Shown here: positions 7,543 to 17,030 of the stretch, piece after piece | Position numbering within the stretch: the first letter of the stretch is position 1 | Layout of the letters: every line of letters starts with the position of its first letter | The notes under the pieces: generated by a model | Seen by the model: the letters and a program-made list of their open reading frames with translations, nothing else | The model's database searches: none | What the model was told of the DNA's origin: nothing | Position numbers and translations under genes: made by a program | From: Rubripirellula sp. | Lineage (GTDB): Bacteria; Planctomycetota; Planctomycetia; Pirellulales; Pirellulaceae | Direction of reading: 5' to 3' | Assembly: GCA_012270065.1 (NCBI GenBank) | Contig: JAAXJB010000084.1 | Coordinates: forward strand, 132,081 to 196,080 | Length of the DNA stretch: 64,000 bases

Positions 7543-8567
7543 ATTTATCTGAACCCTCTGATGAACCGATTGTTCATGTCGACAATGTTGCAAAGTGCTA
7601 CGGAAAGTGGTCGCTGCGTGGTAGCCGTAGAGTCCATGCCTTGAAAGGTATTTCGCTGCAGGCCGCGGCTGGCGAAGTTTTCGGACTGCTGGGGCCAAAC
7701 GGAGCTGGTAAGACCACCTTGATCAAGGTCCTGCTTGGGGTCATCAGCCCGACTTCTGGAAATGCAGCATTGTTCGGTCAAGCTGCAGGCAGCAAATTTG
7801 CCCGCAGTCGTATCGGTTACCTGCCGGAAACTTTGAGAGTTGACAGGCATCACACCGCTCGGTCTGCATTAAAGTTCTATGGCCGATTGAGCAACATGAG
7901 CGGTCAGCAGATTCAGAAACGCAGTGATGAACTGTTAGAACTTGTTGGTCTGCGAGATCGGGACCGCGAACCGCTGAAAAGATTCAGTAAAGGGATGAAC
8001 CAGCGACTGGGGCTGGCACAGGCTCTGGTTCATGACCCGGACTTGCTCGTTTTGGATGAGCCAACTGATGGGTTGGACCCGGTGGGGCGGAGCGAAGTTC
8101 GTCGCGTGATCGAGCGTTTGAGCGCGGAAGGTAAAACGATCTTTCTCAATAGCCACATACTGCAGGAAGTCGAGGTCGTTTGCACGCGGGTTGCCATTCT
8201 GTCCCAGGGTGAAATCCGCGGTTCAGGCACCATTGCAGATCTGGCCGGAAAGCAGGATGCGGATGTCATCATGCTTGATCTGCAGTTTGATGATGATCTC
8301 GCGGCCGATCATTTTCTGCGAGAAGCCTCAGCAGACCATCCGGCCCTCGATTTGGCTTTTGACGCCAAAGGTTCTCCCCGTGGAACGCATCGGCTGATTG
8401 GGAAAGTTGAGAGTCAGAGTTCCGTCGATCAAATCGTCGACCTGCTGCGTGCCAAAGGAATTTCAATCAAGAGTCTCGACATCAAACGCCCGAGTCTGGA
8501 AGATTCATTCATGAAGCTGGTTGGGGCAGTCGCTAGTCAGAGTGTGGAAGGAGGGACGGGCTCATGA
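7539..8567 (+). CDS. ABC transporter ATP-binding protein
   Basis: ATPase subunit that powers the membrane protein encoded next. Single nucleotide-binding domain: Walker A GPNGAGKTT (about 52-60), Q-loop region near YLPETLRVD, signature FSKGMNQR (about 148-155), Walker B LLVLDEPTDGLD (about 167-178) and the H-loop in ILNSHILQEVE-like sequence. The roughly 100-residue C-terminal extension is usual for ATPases paired with ABC-2 permeases (NatA, gliding or multidrug types). The GTG at 7539 overlapping the previous stop was chosen because an upstream start would give a long, non-homologous N terminus. It overlaps the permease gene by ATGA. The substrate is unknown. Confidence 0.92.
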   Translation: MNLSEPSDEPIVHVDNVAKCYGKWSLRGSRRVHALKGISLQAAAGEVFGLLGPNGAGKTTLIKVLLGVISPTSGNAALFGQAAGSKFARSRIGYLPETLRVDRHHTARSALKFYGRLSNMSGQQIQKRSDELLELVGLRDRDREPLKRFSKGMNQRLGLAQALVHDPDLLVLDEPTDGLDPVGRSEVRRVIERLSAEGKTIFLNSHILQEVEVVCTRVAILSQGEIRGSGTIADLAGKQDADVIMLDLQFDDDLAADHFLREASADHPALDLAFDAKGSPRGTHRLIGKVESQSSVDQIVDLLRAKGISIKSLDIKRPSLEDSFMKLVGAVASQSVEGGTGS

Positions 8568-10906
8568 GACCGTATCTGACGATCATCAGAGATTCCTTTC
8601 ATGCAGCTCTGGCCTCAAGAGTGCTATGGATTGCATTCATTGCTATTTGGCTTGTCGTTGCGGCTTTGGCGCCGATTGGCTATCGGGAAGACCTGACAAG
8701 TGATTTCCGCGGTGCACGTGATCTGGAGAATCGCAGCCGAATGCGGGCCTTGTTGGTGCAGGGAATGAGTGATCCCGATCTCGCTCAAACCGCCGTCGGA
8801 AGACTGGCTGCTGCGATGCCGGACAACATCGTCGAGGATCTGGAGCGGGTGAGTGCGGGAGACGCGTCCGAGCTGCGTACATCCGACTATGCCGATGCGT
8901 TGAACAAGTGTCTCGACGATGAAAGCTGGTACGACAGGGAGGCTTGGAGCTCGACATTGCGGCTTGCTGAGCTTCGTGAGCTTGATGAAATCGCTGATGA
9001 TGAACTGGACGCGTCGCAACGTCGCCGCCGTGCGCGGTTGAGGATAGAGGCTGCCATGCCAGGCGTGTTTGCCACACGCGCTGTGAAGTCTGTCAGCTTG
9101 ACTTATGCTGGATTCGAATTTCCTGCGGAACTCGCAGTCGATAAAACCCGGTTCGTAAGCATCATCAACCAGTTTGTTGTCCCTTTGATCATCGATTGGC
9201 TGCTTGGGTTCATCCTGATTTTTCTGGGTATCCTGGTGACGGCGTCAATGATACCGGACATGCTGCAGCCCGGTTCATTGCACCTGCTTCTCAGTAAACC
9301 AATATCAAGATCAATGCTGCTCGTCAGCAAGTTCGTCGGTGGCTGTGCGTTTGTTTTTCTATGTGTTGTGCAGCTTGTGGTCGGTCTGTATCTGGTGGCC
9401 GGGCTGAGGCTGGATATTTGGAACGCAAGATTGTTGCTGTGTATTCCCGTTTCAGTCTTCCTGTTCTCGGTTTTCTACAGTGTCTCGGTGCTTGCGGGGA
9501 TGCGTTGGCGGTCACCCATTCTTGCCATTGGCGTCACGACCATGTTTGGTGGGCTCTGTTTCATCGTTGGAATCATTGGTGGCGTTTTTGATGGTTTTGT
9601 AACTGGCCCGGCACGCATTCAATCCATTGCGGTCGCGGGAGATACAACCTTTGCAACCACGCGGGGTAGCGGTCTGCTCAGGTTTGATGAAGACAGCAAC
9701 CAGTGGGTGGATGTATTCGAGAGTAACGCGTTCAGTATGGACAGGACCATACAGCCCGTCGTAATCAACGATGATACTGTTGTGACAGCGCGAACAAGGG
9801 CTGGGCGGATGAACCCGTTCGGTTCTGGCGCCGCAGATCTGCTCGTGCTCAGCGAAGACAACGGTTGGGAGCCTGAGCCGAGTTTGCGGCTACCACCAGC
9901 GACTACACGGCTTTATCCCGCTTCTGGTACCTTGCTCACCTTGAGCGTGACTGATCTGAATGAAACGGCAACCTCGAGTGTGCTGGATGCAGCGGGGCAA
10001 CCGACTGAAGAAGAGCCTGAGGAAGGTGATTCCCAGGCGTCCCAGTCCGGTGAAGGAGGCTTGTTCGCAAGATTGAGCAGCATGCTGGGTGTGGCACCGT
10101 CCGGATTCAAGTCGGTCCTCCCGCGCGGAGCAGTGATTTCAGCTCCACGATCTGTTGTTGTCAGTGATTCGGGAAAAGAAGTGTTCATCATGAGTGGAGG
10201 ACGGTTGCTGCGACTTTCAAAGGCGGCAGATGATCAGACTTGGGTGCAAGAGGCCGAGTATGAACTCGAAGGTGATCCATCACTCAAAGGCGTGATCGCT
10301 GTTGATGGAGCTGTCCTGCTGCTGTCGCGATCCAAGCAGCCAATCCTTGTTATTGACAGTCGTACTTTGGAGCCGATTTCTCAGGTGCCTCTTGCCGAAA
10401 ATCTGTTGACCACGTCGGTCCAAGGTATCGGTGAAGGTCGATTTCTGCTGTTGTCGAGTGATGGACGTTGCAGACTCGTTCGTCCAGAGAATCAGGAAGC
10501 GACTTCTTATGTTATCGAGGGAACGGTTGGGCCCGGTGATGTCGAAGCGATTACATTCAGCGCCGAGGAAAACCTGATCAGAATTGCTCACCACACAGAC
10601 TCAATCGATCTTCTCAGTGCTGCTGATTTTTCCAGTCAGGGTTACCTTCGCCCTTCACTTGGGGTGTGGAGACGTGTCGACAAGTATCTGATCAGTCCCC
10701 TGCGGTTTGTTATTCCGCAAACTGGCGAACTTGGGCAGAGCATTGGCTCCATCGTCAGCGGTGAAACTGCGCTCGTTCTCAGCACCCCAACGGGTGAGGA
10801 GCAGGTTGAACGCTACAACATCTTCCGGCCGGTGGTCAGTTGTTCTCTTTTTATTGGTTTTATGTTGCTGATCAACTGCCTGTATTTTGGCACCAGAGAT
10901 TACTAG
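8564..10906 (+). CDS. ABC-2-type permease with a large extracytoplasmic beta-propeller-like insertion
   Basis: Membrane subunit of the transporter. One helix near the N terminus (about 20-42) is followed by a soluble segment (about 45-200). A cluster of helices follows (about 205-350: PLIIDWLLGFILIFLGILV, FVGGCAFVFLCVVQLVVGLY, IPVSVFLFSVFYSVSVLAG, GLCFIVGIIGGVF). Then comes a soluble stretch of about 390 residues (350-745) and a final helix (about 748-770) near the C terminus. The insertion has repeated short strand patterns (VAGDTTFATTRGSGLLRFD; GAVISAPRSVVVSDSGKEV) reminiscent of WD40/propeller blades, plus an acidic low-complexity linker. At 780 residues it is far longer than ordinary ABC-2 permeases. 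It is translated by ATGA coupling to the ATPase. Substrate and the insertion's role are unknown. Confidence 0.8.
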   Translation: MRPYLTIIRDSFHAALASRVLWIAFIAIWLVVAALAPIGYREDLTSDFRGARDLENRSRMRALLVQGMSDPDLAQTAVGRLAAAMPDNIVEDLERVSAGDASELRTSDYADALNKCLDDESWYDREAWSSTLRLAELRELDEIADDELDASQRRRRARLRIEAAMPGVFATRAVKSVSLTYAGFEFPAELAVDKTRFVSIINQFVVPLIIDWLLGFILIFLGILVTASMIPDMLQPGSLHLLLSKPISRSMLLVSKFVGGCAFVFLCVVQLVVGLYLVAGLRLDIWNARLLLCIPVSVFLFSVFYSVSVLAGMRWRSPILAIGVTTMFGGLCFIVGIIGGVFDGFVTGPARIQSIAVAGDTTFATTRGSGLLRFDEDSNQWVDVFESNAFSMDRTIQPVVINDDTVVTARTRAGRMNPFGSGAADLLVLSEDNGWEPEPSLRLPPATTRLYPASGTLLTLSVTDLNETATSSVLDAAGQPTEEEPEEGDSQASQSGEGGLFARLSSMLGVAPSGFKSVLPRGAVISAPRSVVVSDSGKEVFIMSGGRLLRLSKAADDQTWVQEAEYELEGDPSLKGVIAVDGAVLLLSRSKQPILVIDSRTLEPISQVPLAENLLTTSVQGIGEGRFLLLSSDGRCRLVRPENQEATSYVIEGTVGPGDVEAITFSAEENLIRIAHHTDSIDLLSAADFSSQGYLRPSLGVWRRVDKYLISPLRFVIPQTGELGQSIGSIVSGETALVLSTPTGEEQVERYNIFRPVVSCSLFIGFMLLINCLYFGTRDY

Positions 10907-10938
10907 CTTGACGAAGAATTTTGCCCTGACGGTTCTCG

Positions 10939-10953
10939 CCCCGTAAGACGGGG
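10939..10953. other. hairpin between convergent genes
   Basis: CCCCGT (10939-10944) pairs with ACGGGG (10948-10953) across a 3-nt loop, in the gap between the convergent permease and propeller genes. No T-run follows on either strand, so it is at best an atypical terminator. Confidence 0.25.
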
Positions 10954-11076
10954 TGCTGTAAGAGACTTTGCAGAGCGACCTTCAGTTTCAAGCCTTGCGT
11001 CGCGTGTTTTCGCGGTACGTGTGATGATGTCATCGCGGTTGGCAAGGTACGCGCAGTAGTGAGCAACAGATGGCTA

Positions 11077-12375
11077 TCACTGGCCAAAGCGGTAGAGCTT
11101 GTGACGACTTCTGATCAGGAGTGAATCCTGATAGGGAACCGGGCTCGCAACAGTGAATGGCTCATCATCTTCGATTGAATTCTCTGCAATGAGTTCAGGC
11201 TCGCTGCTGTCCAGCGGGCCGATGACAAACGTCGTACCGTTCTCCTGTGTGACGTAGAGATGATTGCCGGCAAGTAGTGGCGAACTGCTGTATCCCATCC
11301 GGGATTTTGGCAACTCCACCGTCCATACAGATTTACCATTCAGAAGGTTGATGCAGGTGATGGTGCCTTTGGATGCTTTTCCATCGGAAACGACATAGGC
11401 ACGGCCCTGATGTGCAGCGGGTGTCGGGACATCACTGCCGAGGTCGTCGCGGAACCACAGGATGGCATCTTGGCCTTTACCATTGGCAAGAGCTTCGATG
11501 TCGACCGCCGTCAGTGTATCGCCTCGGGCGTAAGGGCAGAGAATGACGTTTCCGTCTGCAACCGGAGACGAGATGGAACGCCAGTACTGCTCTTGACCAG
11601 GATTGAACCCACCAAGTTTACCGAGCAATTTGCCATCGCTCGCCCGGTTGATGGTCAAATGATCGGCCCCCATCACCGCGATAGCCTCTTGGCCCTTGAC
11701 GGAAACCACCACCGGTGTTGAGTAGCTTTGTGCGGCTTCCTCTGGCGCCGGCAAGGTTCGATCGAATTTCCAGAGTTCTTTTCCAGTTCCTTTGTCGAAA
11801 GCTACCACGTAACTGGGGCCACTCTGCATCACGGCGACCACAACCGCTGACTCAGTCAGGACAGGCGATGAACCCAAGTCCCACCACAGCGTATCTGCAC
11901 CAAACAGACTTTGCAGATTTTTGGTCCACTGGACTTTGCCCTTGGAATCAACAGCGACCAGATCACCACTTCGGAAGTAGGCAAAGATCGTGTCACCGTC
12001 GACAACTGGCGATGGATTGCTCCCACTGCCTTTGCGGTGTTTGTTGCCCCGGTCTTTGCCCAGAGAAACTTCCCACTTCTTCTGGCCGCTCTTCATGTCA
12101 AAGGCCAATAGCTGATTTTGTCCTTCAACCCCGGTAGTGACATAGGCAGTGCCCTTCGAAATGACCGGTGTACTGCCTCCCAGACCGGGTAGCTCTGCTT
12201 GCCACAGAATCCCCTTGTCCTGCGACCAGTTCAATGGAAGTTTTCCTTCCATCGCAACTCCATTTTGGCGTTCGCCGCGCCATTGCGGCCATGAATCTAC
12301 GGCGGACGTGGTATCGGTTGTCAACAACAGAAGGAAGACTGCGGGGATCACTATTCGCAATGTTCGACGCTGCAT
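11077..12375 (-). CDS. secreted PQQ-type beta-propeller repeat protein
   Basis: A 432-residue exported protein with a signal peptide (basic MQRRTLR, then a Leu/Val-rich core, cleavage near TSA). The mature part begins with WPQWRG, the usual opening of planctomycete PQQ-like propeller proteins. It continues through about seven blades with repeats such as TAYVTTG...LLAFDMKSGQKKWEV, DLVAVDSKGKVQWTK, YVVAFDKGTGKELWKF and TITCINLLNGKSVWTVELP. Such proteins form WD40/PQQ propellers and either bind a cofactor or act as scaffolds (BamB-like). Catalytic PQQ-dehydrogenase residues are not evident, so a structural or binding role is more likely. The start at 12375 places the signal peptide correctly. 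It is monocistronic and convergent with the permease gene. Confidence 0.85.
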   Translation of the reverse strand: MQRRTLRIVIPAVFLLLLTTDTTSAVDSWPQWRGERQNGVAMEGKLPLNWSQDKGILWQAELPGLGGSTPVISKGTAYVTTGVEGQNQLLAFDMKSGQKKWEVSLGKDRGNKHRKGSGSNPSPVVDGDTIFAYFRSGDLVAVDSKGKVQWTKNLQSLFGADTLWWDLGSSPVLTESAVVVAVMQSGPSYVVAFDKGTGKELWKFDRTLPAPEEAAQSYSTPVVVSVKGQEAIAVMGADHLTINRASDGKLLGKLGGFNPGQEQYWRSISSPVADGNVILCPYARGDTLTAVDIEALANGKGQDAILWFRDDLGSDVPTPAAHQGRAYVVSDGKASKGTITCINLLNGKSVWTVELPKSRMGYSSSPLLAGNHLYVTQENGTTFVIGPLDSSEPELIAENSIEDDEPFTVASPVPYQDSLLIRSRHKLYRFGQ

Positions 12376-12705
12376 GGTGGGGAATCTGCTCGGAGAAATG
12401 GGATTACAGGGCAATCGTACCCAGTCATGATTTTATTGACGTTACTGGATACTGTGGTGAAGTAGACAGGTGCGAGATGCTAAAATCTTAACGTCTGGCG
12501 AAGGTGATTTGGGACAGGTGTTTGATGAATTGCCATTGTGCGGATATGACCCAAACCTGAATTTTCTGCAGTTTGTCGTTGAGCGACGTGAGATCATGAA
12601 ATTGGCGTATCAACCGCATGGCAATGCCAACGCCCTCATGCCGTACTGCACCAGGTTCTTGATGGTACCAGTTTTCAGGATTGCCCTCTTTGCAGGAGTT
12701 GTAGA
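12376..12705. other. divergent intergenic region, nothing convincing seen
   Basis: About 330 bp between the divergently transcribed propeller and TPR-like genes. It must carry promoters for both, and a TTGACG occurs near 12438, but I see no well-spaced -10 partner. There is no credible ORF or RNA gene. An AGGAG at 12693-12697 is the likely ribosome-binding site of the TPR-like gene. Confidence 0.3.
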
Positions 12706-15531
12706 TTGACCGCTGTCATGAATCGCATCGTGATCCGCTTCTTGATGTTGAGCGTGGTTGTTTTTTGTTCCATGCACGCTGCGTTCGCCCAGAAAAATGA
12801 GATGGGATACGAAGAAGTGGCCGTTCCACCAGAAATGGAAGAACAGCCTTCATTGGAGCTTGAGAAGGTCGAAGAGTATTTTTCATCGCCAGTATTTGCA
12901 GATCGTCAACGTGCGATGCAATTCATTTGGGGAAACCCACAACGATCATCGGTTGCAGTGCAAAGGGCTGCTCTGAGTCCGGATCCCGAGGTTGCCGGAC
13001 GTGCCAAATGGATTCTGGAAGGCTGGCAGAGAGGAAATCTATATGCCTCAGGGCACTGGGGTGGAAATCCGGACAGCGTAGGTTCCAAACTGGGTGAATT
13101 GCTGGCTGAGGCGCGTTTCGATGCATTGATGTTTGTGCTGGAAGTCACCACCGATGAACAACGATTGATCCAGGTGCGGAAAGAAATGGAAGCCTTGATT
13201 CTGTCCAGGTTTTCCATTTATGTCCAAGCCGCTCTACAGCACAAGAAGTTGCTTGATTTTGCGAACCTGATCGGTGTCATTGCGGAAACCCGGGAAATGG
13301 CTCTGTGTCGTTTGCAGTTGTTGCAATTAGTGGATGCCGATGTAGAGACGCATGGATTGCTTCCTCAATCATCCAAAAGCTGGACTCCGCAACTGCGAAA
13401 TGAAACAGAAGTTTTACTGCTGTATCAGTGTGGGCGTGCAAACGAGGCGATTGAGCGAGCACGGCAGTTGGAAAACAGAAATCCTCTGCAAGTCTGTCAA
13501 ATTCTCGACTCGCGTTGGAAGGAAATGTCTCTCGATGCTCTCTCGATCGTGGAGGATGTTGAAGCTGGTAGCAAGGATGCTGTGAGGGCGTGGTCTCGGG
13601 TGTTGACCGCGGCAGAGCGAGACGGAAATGATGAACTGAGGGACCGCGCAATTGATCATTTGACAAGAGTTGTCCGGGACGAAGAGGAAGATGTAAGCAG
13701 CATTCGTTGGAAGTCTCTGGCGATGCATGGACAGCTTGCTGCCGCTTTCCAGATACTCGACCCGTTGAAACCGCATCTTTCGGCCGAAGTTGCGCTGGCG
13801 TCTTCGCAACCCGGTCACGCATTTGGTGTTCTTGGATATCCACTCGAATCCGTCGACTCCCAATACTCGATGTGGGTTCAGCAGGTACTCAAGGCAATCA
13901 TGGATTCACGCAATTTGAATCGACCCATGGCAGCGACGGCGGCTACGCAGTTTGACCGCTTGGTGCAATTGGTTTGCAGTCTCGATGCAATAGGTCATGA
14001 CCAGGTTGCCTTTGATATCGCAAAACTGCTCTGTCATGGCCAGGTTCCTGGCCGTACCGGCGACTTGCGATCGTACCTGATGTTCCGTATCTCGTCGTCG
14101 AGTCGAAGAGACTGGTCAGAGGAGTTGCTGTTTGGTGGGGGTAAACCGAGATGGGGATCTACCGAACGGTCACGACTCGCCGATTCGTTGAGCGAGTGTG
14201 ATGCTGCGACGCTTGGCCTGCTTTATGATGCTGTGAAGTACCTGCGTCCAACAGCGACGCTGCGAGAGCAGATTTCGTGGGTTTGCCAAATTGCGCGCGT
14301 CCAAAAAACGTCAGACCTTGAGGCTGCTGAGGTTCTTGCTGAAACACTCAGAAATATTCTGGCGAGGTTTGATCGGCTGCCAGCCAACGCACGAGCAAGC
14401 TATCCGTTCAGTACGAATCTTCACGCCTTGATGTTGTTGCACGGCCAATATGAACTTGCTTCGGCCTATGTTCGCCGTTTCGTGAACGAAGGCGACGTGG
14501 AAGCCATGTTGTGTCTGGCCGAAGAAGAATTGGCGATGGGCAGCATGAGCGAGGCCATGAATTTGTTTTCACGCATCGAGCAGTTGTCGATGGCGGTTCC
14601 TGCAAAAGGAGCCAGTCGCCGTCTGGAAAAGCGGTTGCTGGAAGAGGATTTTCTCGCAGTCAAAACGCTCGTTGGACGGTGGATCATTGCAAAGCGTGTG
14701 GGAGACACGGATTTGGAGTTGGATTTGCGAGGGAAGTTGGAAGCGGTCGCTTGCACGCCTCTGTTACGGTTTCGTCTGCAGTTCGCGGATTATCTGAGGG
14801 ATAAGGGCGAGAACTCTTTCGCAATCCGGATTTATCAGGCTTTGCTTCCGATTGCCGCACTTTCTGTGGACGGACAGGGGAATGCTTATTCGGCTGTTAC
14901 GCTTTACGACGTAGCCAGAAAGTGGGTTGCATTGATTCATGAAGAGAAACCAGCGCATGCCGCACGTCTCTTTGATGTGGCGGTGTTGGCGATGATTGAT
15001 TCCAGTGGCTACCGTGCCAGTGCTTACGTGACGCTTCCTCTGTTGATTCAGGAATGGACGCTTGATGCTGCGATTCGCGGGAATGATCGCGACCAGGTCA
15101 CGCAGTGCCTCAACCGAATACTTGAATTGGATCCACTGGACATCAGTTTTGCGGAAGAGCGACTGCCACAAATGCGTGAGGCAGGCATGGTGCAGCTTGC
15201 CGATTCAACCTTGGACAGCATCATGGATGCTGGGATGGAATACGCACGGCGTTTTTCGCTTGATGCGATGACTTGCAACAATGTGGCTTGGGTTGCTGCG
15301 AAGAACGAACGGCGCCTGCAAGATGCTTTGAAGCTGGCAACGTTCGCTGTACGTGCAGAACCGGAAAGTACGACCTACCGGGACACTCTTGCTGAAGTTC
15401 TTTTCTTGCTCGGGCGTACTGAAGAAGCGCTGCAGATTGAAAAGGCCTGTTTGCTTGATGATCCCGGACAGTGGCACCTGCACGAGCAGATCGAGAAGTA
15501 CACAGAAGCTTTGCAATCAGGAAAACCTTGA
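12706..15531 (+). CDS. large secreted TPR-like hypothetical protein
   Basis: A 941-residue protein with a signal peptide (core FLMLSVVVFCSMHAAFA, cleavage after AFA). The rest is almost wholly alpha-helical and shows degenerate tetratricopeptide-like repeats. The C-terminal repeats are clearest: CNNVAWVAAKNERRLQDAL, then FAVRAEPESTTYRDTLAEV and LFLLGRTEEALQIEKACLL. TPR arrays usually mediate protein-protein contacts, so this is probably a periplasmic scaffold. No enzymatic motif is visible. A TTG start at 12706 lies 8 nt after an AGGAG; an in-frame ATG at 12718 is an alternative but sits 20 nt from it. It is monocistronic and converges on the glycine-zipper gene. The specific function is unknown. 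Confidence 0.75.
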   Translation: MTAVMNRIVIRFLMLSVVVFCSMHAAFAQKNEMGYEEVAVPPEMEEQPSLELEKVEEYFSSPVFADRQRAMQFIWGNPQRSSVAVQRAALSPDPEVAGRAKWILEGWQRGNLYASGHWGGNPDSVGSKLGELLAEARFDALMFVLEVTTDEQRLIQVRKEMEALILSRFSIYVQAALQHKKLLDFANLIGVIAETREMALCRLQLLQLVDADVETHGLLPQSSKSWTPQLRNETEVLLLYQCGRANEAIERARQLENRNPLQVCQILDSRWKEMSLDALSIVEDVEAGSKDAVRAWSRVLTAAERDGNDELRDRAIDHLTRVVRDEEEDVSSIRWKSLAMHGQLAAAFQILDPLKPHLSAEVALASSQPGHAFGVLGYPLESVDSQYSMWVQQVLKAIMDSRNLNRPMAATAATQFDRLVQLVCSLDAIGHDQVAFDIAKLLCHGQVPGRTGDLRSYLMFRISSSSRRDWSEELLFGGGKPRWGSTERSRLADSLSECDAATLGLLYDAVKYLRPTATLREQISWVCQIARVQKTSDLEAAEVLAETLRNILARFDRLPANARASYPFSTNLHALMLLHGQYELASAYVRRFVNEGDVEAMLCLAEEELAMGSMSEAMNLFSRIEQLSMAVPAKGASRRLEKRLLEEDFLAVKTLVGRWIIAKRVGDTDLELDLRGKLEAVACTPLLRFRLQFADYLRDKGENSFAIRIYQALLPIAALSVDGQGNAYSAVTLYDVARKWVALIHEEKPAHAARLFDVAVLAMIDSSGYRASAYVTLPLLIQEWTLDAAIRGNDRDQVTQCLNRILELDPLDISFAEERLPQMREAGMVQLADSTLDSIMDAGMEYARRFSLDAMTCNNVAWVAAKNERRLQDALKLATFAVRAEPESTTYRDTLAEVLFLLGRTEEALQIEKACLLDDPGQWHLHEQIEKYTEALQSGKP

Positions 15532-15597
15532 AGCATGCCTGGTCAGTTCATCGCACCGTTGGTGTTGTTGAGCGATTTCTGAAAACCACGGCTCGAG

Positions 15598-16305
15598 CTA
15601 GAAACGAATATGAATTCCGCTTTGATACCCATGGTAATGATGGTGGATTCGCTCCGTTGGGTAGTAGTATCGCGGTGGAGGACAACCGGGAATCAGGTGG
15701 TAGCTGTTGATGGGAGTCATGGTTGGCACTTGAATCTGTGAGCGATCCTGGAGAGCTTGCGGTGGCAAACTTCTTCTGTTCGCTGGATTTAACGCGATCT
15801 GAGCGTGCTGCATGCTGGTGATGACCTGGTCGCTTACCCCTTGCCGATGTAAAGCGATGATCTCCGGAACTTGCAATTGGCGTTGCACACCACGCTGTTG
15901 AATCTGGTTGATGATCACCTGATCAGAGAGTCCACTGTTTTTCATTGCCACAACGTCTTCACAGGAAACAGCAGATTTCCGGTATTGCGACCATCGATTT
16001 TGGTTTTGCTGGTAGAAGTTCTGCATTTCATAAGCCTGCTTTTGATCTTCTGCGTTTCCAAGAAGCCCGCCAGCAAATGCACCAATGATTCCTCCAATCG
16101 CTGCGCCTGCGCCTGCTTCCCCGTTGTGATCGCCGATCGCAGCCCCAGCCACTGCACCTGCAAGACCACCAACCGTCGCGCCACGCTTGGTATTGCCTTG
16201 TGCATCAGCGGAACCGGCAAGAGAGAACATCATCAAGTTTGTGGCCAGCAAAAGTGGACCCAGTAAGCATGGTGTGGAAAAAAACGGTGTGCGGTTGCTC
16301 TTCAT
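15598..16305 (-). CDS. secreted glycine-zipper protein
   Basis: A 235-residue exported protein. A signal peptide (hydrophobic LGPLLLATNLMMFSLAG, cleavage near ADA) precedes a glycine-zipper segment (about 40-85: ATVGGLAGAVAGAAIGDHNG and AGAGAAIGGIIGAFAGGLLG), as in outer-membrane or pore-associated Gly-zipper families. The middle contains two similar short helical units (VVAMKNSGLSDQVIINQIQ and IIALHRQGVSDQVITSMQ), a repeat of the kind seen in planctomycete glycine-zipper proteins. The C terminus is Pro/Tyr/His-rich (PPPRYYYP, HHHYHGYQ). The ATG at 16305 follows a strong GGAGG. It is probably an envelope or outer-membrane protein. It lies downstream of nrdR on the same strand but is separated by about 180 bp and probably has its own promoter. 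Confidence 0.75.
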   Translation of the reverse strand: MKSNRTPFFSTPCLLGPLLLATNLMMFSLAGSADAQGNTKRGATVGGLAGAVAGAAIGDHNGEAGAGAAIGGIIGAFAGGLLGNAEDQKQAYEMQNFYQQNQNRWSQYRKSAVSCEDVVAMKNSGLSDQVIINQIQQRGVQRQLQVPEIIALHRQGVSDQVITSMQHAQIALNPANRRSLPPQALQDRSQIQVPTMTPINSYHLIPGCPPPRYYYPTERIHHHYHGYQSGIHIRF

Positions 16306-16408
16306 TCGTCGTATCCTCCCCAGATTGCAGTGCAGCGTTCTTCGGAAAACCATGGAAACGGAACATCGGTAGTTGTTCTGTTAAGAAGAAACGGGGGGCG
16401 GAGGCAAT

Positions 16409-16446
16409 CCCAAAAGGCAGCCACTCGCCCAAAAGGCAGCCACTCG
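16409..16446. repeat. two tandem copies of a 19-bp repeat
   Basis: CCCAAAAGGCAGCCACTCG occurs at 16409-16427 and again at 16428-16446 without interruption, in the gap between the nrdR stop and the glycine-zipper gene. Confidence 0.9.
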
Positions 16447-16488
16447 AGCCGGGGCAGTTCGAGAGGAGTGGCAGAGAAAGCCAGGCTC

Positions 16489-16962
16489 TCAGCGACTTGT
16501 CGGAGTGATTTTCGGTCCCATGATGGCTGAGATCGCCCGAACGAAGTCTTGAGCGTCATCAAAATCACGATAGACGCTTGCAAAACGGATGTAGGCAACT
16601 TCGTCCAATTTCGCCAAATGACGCATGACGATGTCGCCAACCTGAGCAGAGGTCACTTCCGACTCGAAATTCGTGTAAATGTCGGTTTCGATATTCTGAA
16701 CCACGCGTTCAATGATCTCGCTCTTGATGGGGCGTTTGGAGCAAGCTCGTTCGATCCCGCGGCGGATCTTTTCCCGGTCAAGTGGTTGTCGGGTTTCATC
16801 GGTTTTGACAACACGGACGCTGAGACTTTCAATCTTTTCCGCCGTCGCGAATCGCCTCTGACAGGAATTGCAAAGCCTTTTCCGGCGAACCATGTAGCCA
16901 CCTTCGGCCGCCCGCGTGTCCAGCACACGGTCATTATCGACGTGACAATAGGGACAACGCAT
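16489..16962 (-). CDS. nrdR: NrdR, repressor of ribonucleotide reductase genes
   Basis: Zinc- and nucleotide-binding repressor that senses ATP/dATP and shuts down ribonucleotide reductase operons. The 157-residue protein opens with the diagnostic MRCPYC, forming a zinc ribbon with CNSCQRRF. An ATP-cone domain follows (VRVVKTDETRQPLDREKI to VRAISAIM), including the conserved YIRFASVYRDFDD. The start at 16962 is dictated by the invariant N terminus; a longer reading upstream is spurious. No nrd structural gene is in the window, so the regulator is away from its likely targets. It is divergent from the PH-domain gene. Confidence 0.95.
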   Translation of the reverse strand: MRCPYCHVDNDRVLDTRAAEGGYMVRRKRLCNSCQRRFATAEKIESLSVRVVKTDETRQPLDREKIRRGIERACSKRPIKSEIIERVVQNIETDIYTNFESEVTSAQVGDIVMRHLAKLDEVAYIRFASVYRDFDDAQDFVRAISAIMGPKITPTSR

Positions 16963-17000
16963 GCAGCACCTGTGAAATGACGAACAACTCCGTAGTCTGT

Positions 17001-17030
17001 ATAGTATCGGAGGCGTATTGGAACCTGCAA
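17001..17030 (-). promoter_or_regulatory. possible promoter of nrdR
   Basis: On the minus strand TTGCAG (17030-17025) and TACTAT (17006-17001) are separated by 18 bp, about 40 bp before the nrdR start codon. The spacing is plausible and the matches are moderate. Confidence 0.35.
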
